From the NCBI GenBank assembly GCA_025463615.1, contig JAODAU010000204.1, positions 1 to 6,272 of the forward strand: DNA of 6,272 bases, read 5' to 3'. Under the pieces are notes generated by a model. It was not told where the DNA came from. It did not search any database and saw only the letters and a program-made list of their open reading frames with translations. The position numbers and the translations under genes are program-made. This DNA comes from Microbacteriaceae bacterium (GTDB taxonomy: Bacteria > Actinomycetota > Actinomycetes > Actinomycetales > Microbacteriaceae). Positions 4,613 through 6,272 of this stretch are shown one piece after another (position 1 is the stretch's first letter; each line of letters opens with the position of its first letter).

Positions 4613-5449
4613 CTAGCGCAGGAGCTGAAGAACGCCCTGGTTGCCCTGGTTCGCCTGCGCGAGCATCGCGGTGCCGGCCTGCGACAGGATGTTCGAGCGG
4701 GTGTACTTGACCATCTCGGACGCCATGTCGGTGTCCGTGATGCGCGACTTCGCGGCCGTCAGGTTCTCGGTGGAGACGCTGAGGTTGCGGATCACGCTCT
4801 CGAAGCGGTTCTGCTGCGCACCGAGTGAGGCGCGAGCGGTGGAGACCGCCGTGATGTTGGTGTCGAGGGTGGCGATCGAGGTCAGGGCCGACGCGGAGCT
4901 GGAGAAGCCCGTGGCGGCGAGGCCGGTGATCGTCGTTCCGATGGCTGCCACGTCCGAAGTCGAGACAGTGATCTGGTCCTCAGCGGCAACCGAACCGGCG
5001 CCGACCTGGAAGGTCAGCGACGCGCCACCTGCACCGAGGAGCTTCGTGCCGTTGAAGTTGGCCGAAGCACCGATACGGGTGAGCTCTGCGCCGAGCTGCG
5101 TGACCTCGGTGGAGATCGCTGCACGCGAGTCCGCGTTGTTCGAGTCGTTACCGGCCTGAACGGCGAGGTCGCGCACACGCTGCAGGATGGTCTGAACCTC
5201 AGAGAGCGAACCTTCAGCGGTCTGGATGACGCTGATGCCGTCCTGCGCGTTGCGGGAAGCGACGCCGAGGCCGCTCACCTGCGACTGCAGGCCCTGGGAG
5301 ATGGCCAGACCAGCTGCGTCGTCCGCGGCGTGGTTGATGCGAAGACCGCTCGACAGCTTCTCGAGAGACTTCGAGAGGTCGTTCTGCGTGTTGGAAAGGT
5401 TCCGGTACGAGTTGAGTGCCGAAATGTTGGTGTTGACCTGCATACCCAT
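4613..5449 (-). CDS. fliC: Flagellin, filament subunit
   Basis: Flagellin is the exported subunit that polymerises into the filament. The protein is 278 residues with no cysteine. The N-terminal D0/D1 region (1-130) contains NTNISALNSYRNLSNTQNDL, KLSSGLRINHAADDAAGLAI (31-50) and LQRVRDLAVQAGNDSNN (89-105). The first ten residues of that last block match the region of D1 recognised by TLR5 in other bacteria (LQRVRELAVQ), with Asp for Glu. The middle (about 131-195) is short, so the D2/D3 outer domains are minimal. The C-terminal D1/D0 (196-278) includes ENLTAAKSRITDTDMASEMV and ends ANQGNQGVLQLLR. The start is ATG 5449, with GGAGG eight bases upstream; a longer reading of 18 more residues would include that site and is rejected. 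It has its own sigma-28-type promoter. It is followed by hairpins and fliD. Confidence 0.97.
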   Translation of the reverse strand: MGMQVNTNISALNSYRNLSNTQNDLSKSLEKLSSGLRINHAADDAAGLAISQGLQSQVSGLGVASRNAQDGISVIQTAEGSLSEVQTILQRVRDLAVQAGNDSNNADSRAAISTEVTQLGAELTRIGASANFNGTKLLGAGGASLTFQVGAGSVAAEDQITVSTSDVAAIGTTITGLAATGFSSSASALTSIATLDTNITAVSTARASLGAQQNRFESVIRNLSVSTENLTAAKSRITDTDMASEMVKYTRSNILSQAGTAMLAQANQGNQGVLQLLR

Positions 5450-5457
5450 GATGTATT

Positions 5458-5462
5458 CCTCC
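5458..5462 (-). promoter_or_regulatory. Strong ribosome binding site of flagellin
   Basis: GGAGG lies eight bases before the ATG at 5449. It is the best Shine-Dalgarno sequence in the window, whereas the other flagellar genes rely on weaker sites or overlapping starts. It fixes the flagellin start and fits the high translation expected for this protein. Confidence 0.85.
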
Positions 5463-5481
5463 GTGATGTGGGTTGTACCGC

Positions 5482-5495
5482 CGGCCCATCCGTGG
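5482..5495 (-). promoter_or_regulatory. Leader element shared with flgB
   Basis: On the minus strand CCACGGATGGGCCG in the flagellin leader matches CCACGGATCGGCCG in the flgB leader (1357-1344) at 13 of 14 positions. Its CACGGAT core begins 15 nt after the -10 of the flagellin promoter; the first CACGGAT of the flgB leader begins 14 nt after its -10. Function is unknown; it could be a regulator site near the transcription start or a shared feature of the untranslated leader. Confidence 0.5.
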
Positions 5496-5509
5496 TCCGA
5501 CACCTGTAG

Positions 5510-5536
5510 CTATCGGCATCCGTCGCTCTCGCGTTA
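5510..5536 (-). promoter_or_regulatory. Sigma-28 (FliA-type) promoter of flagellin
   Basis: On the minus strand TAAC (5536-5533), 15 bases, then GCCGATAG (5517-5510), against the known consensus TAAA-N15-GCCGATAA. The match and spacing are identical to the flgB promoter, and both share a C before TAAC and CTA after the -10. Transcription should start near 5503, giving a leader of about 54 nt with a GGAGG ribosome binding site. The promoter lies directly after the sigma-factor gene whose product should use it. Confidence 0.87.
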
Positions 5537-5546
5537 GATGCGATGC

Positions 5547-5560
5547 AAATCTTTTTTGTT
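5547..5560 (-). promoter_or_regulatory. AT-rich block upstream of the flagellin promoter, UP-element-like
   Basis: Read on the minus strand AACAAAAAAGATTT, with six consecutive A (5557-5552), lies about 44-57 bp upstream of the predicted flagellin transcription start and overlaps the end of the sigma-factor gene. It is the most AT-rich short stretch in this GC-rich window. The position fits an UP element contacted by the RNA polymerase alpha subunit. The flgB promoter has no such block. Confidence 0.4.
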
Positions 5561-6272
5561 ACGAGGCCGCCGCGCTGCGCTGGTGCTGCGGGATCATCTG
5601 CGACATGCCCGCGAGCGCGCCGTTGGCCACGCGGGCCAGGTAGGCGCTGCGCGCGGCCGGCGCGATGCGCGAGACCGGGGCGTACTCCTCTGTCGTGTCC
5701 GCGTAGTGCGTCTCGAGGCCGTCCTTGAGCAGGCGGATCGCCTCGGCGCGCTGCTGCGACACCGCGGAGTGGGTGATGCCGAGCTCCTCGGCGATCTCCT
5801 TGACCGAACGGTCGTCGAAGTAGACCTGCTCGACGATCGCGCGCATCTTCTCCGGCAGCGCTTCGATCGCGGCGCGCAGGTAGGTGAGGCGCTCGGAAGA
5901 GAGGAGCGACTCCTCGGGAAGGGCGGTGTCGGCCACCAGGAAGTCGGCCGTGGTGTCGTCGATGGCGGTGACGGTGCGCGCGGCATCCGTGAGTCCGGCG
6001 GTGACCTCCGCGACATCCACACCCATGGATGTCGCGATCTCCTCCACGCGAGGCGTGCGCCCCAGCGCGGCCGTCAGGGTCTCCTGCACGGCGGTGGTCT
6101 CCTTGATGCGGCGGCGAGCGCCGCGGGTGGCCCAGTCGCTGGAACGCATCTCGTCGGCGAATGCCCCGAGGATGCGCTTGCGTGCGAATGCGCCGAACGG
6201 CACCCCGAGGGTGACGTCGAAAGAGTCGGCCGCGGTGATGAGTGCGACGGCCCCCGCCGACGCGAGGTCATC
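5559..6272 (-). CDS. fliA: Flagellar RNA polymerase sigma factor, FliA/sigma-28 family (5' end outside window)
   Basis: FliA directs RNA polymerase to late flagellar promoters. The visible 237 residues start inside region 2: DDLASAGAVALITAADSFDV is in frame through the right edge, so the GTG at 6203 is an internal valine and not the start. Region 2 continues with GVPFGAFARKRILGAFADEM and RSSDWATRGARRR (about 43-55), typical for FliA. Region 3 covers about 56-100. Region 4 (about 138-186) ends in the helix-turn-helix SVKEIAEELGITHSAVSQQR, the -35 binding part. After it comes a tail of about 48 residues (RIAPAARSAYLARVANGALA and onward) longer than I know from enterobacterial FliA. The stop TAA is at 5559-5561. 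Two promoters of matching type in the window support the assignment. Any anti-sigma factor FlgM gene is not in the window. Confidence 0.9.
   Translation of the reverse strand, partial: DDLASAGAVALITAADSFDVTLGVPFGAFARKRILGAFADEMRSSDWATRGARRRIKETTAVQETLTAALGRTPRVEEIATSMGVDVAEVTAGLTDAARTVTAIDDTTADFLVADTALPEESLLSSERLTYLRAAIEALPEKMRAIVEQVYFDDRSVKEIAEELGITHSAVSQQRAEAIRLLKDGLETHYADTTEEYAPVSRIAPAARSAYLARVANGALAGMSQMIPQHQRSAAAS

Noticed and set aside
3473..4828. Long plus-strand open frame of 451 codons opposite fliD and flagellin
   Set aside because: Gly/Arg/Asp-rich low-complexity translation typical of the shadow frame of GC-rich genes; it crosses two well-identified genes and their intergenic gap.
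5450..5503. Flagellin start 18 codons upstream
   Set aside because: The extension covers the ribosome binding site and leader, and flagellins begin directly with the MxVNTN-type motif.
1..6272. CRISPR array, tRNA, rRNA, transposase or integrase
   Set aside because: No spaced repeats, cloverleaf sequences or recombinase motifs were seen on either strand.

Overview
The window is a high-GC stretch of an actinobacterial flagellar gene cluster, most likely from the Micrococcales and plausibly Microbacteriaceae. The reasons are the strong G/C preference at third codon positions, the gene order, the compact flagellin, and overlapping stop/start junctions of the TGATG and ATGA type. The organism is inferred from style and family resemblance only; nothing in the window names it.

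All flagellar genes lie on the minus strand, so transcription runs from high to low coordinates. From the right edge they are: the flagellar sigma factor FliA (5' end outside the window, stop at 5559); flagellin (4613-5449); the filament cap FliD (3092-4477); the flagellin chaperone FliS (2661-3092); and a small unrecognised helical protein in the position where a FliT-like chaperone is expected (2336-2668). After an interruption come the rod and basal-body genes flgB (972-1316), flgC (583-975), fliE (254-583) and the N-terminus of fliF (running off the left edge). fliD to the small protein, and flgB to fliF, form two tightly overlapped and probably translationally coupled blocks.

The interruption is a single plus-strand gene (1557-2306) for a six-helix CcdA/DsbD-type membrane thiol-disulfide electron carrier. 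Its codon use, especially in the first half, contains codons its neighbours avoid. It converges on the small FliT-position gene with a 29-bp gap and diverges from flgB across a 240-bp spacer. It looks like a later insertion into a conserved flagellar order.

Regulation can be read in part. Two near-identical sigma-28-type promoters, CTAAC-N15-GCCGATAGCTA, sit upstream of flgB and of flagellin on the minus strand, matching the FliA-family sigma factor encoded at the right edge. Both leaders carry a CACGGAT element 14-15 nt downstream of the -10, and the flgB leader carries a second copy and a 12-bp palindrome. The flagellin promoter also has an AT-rich block upstream. Adjacent hairpins between flagellin and fliD may partly terminate or process the flagellin message. 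I saw no tRNA, rRNA, CRISPR array, transposase or recombinase. The most unusual content is the ccdA insertion and the shared promoter-leader architecture; I do not see a clearly new multi-gene system.
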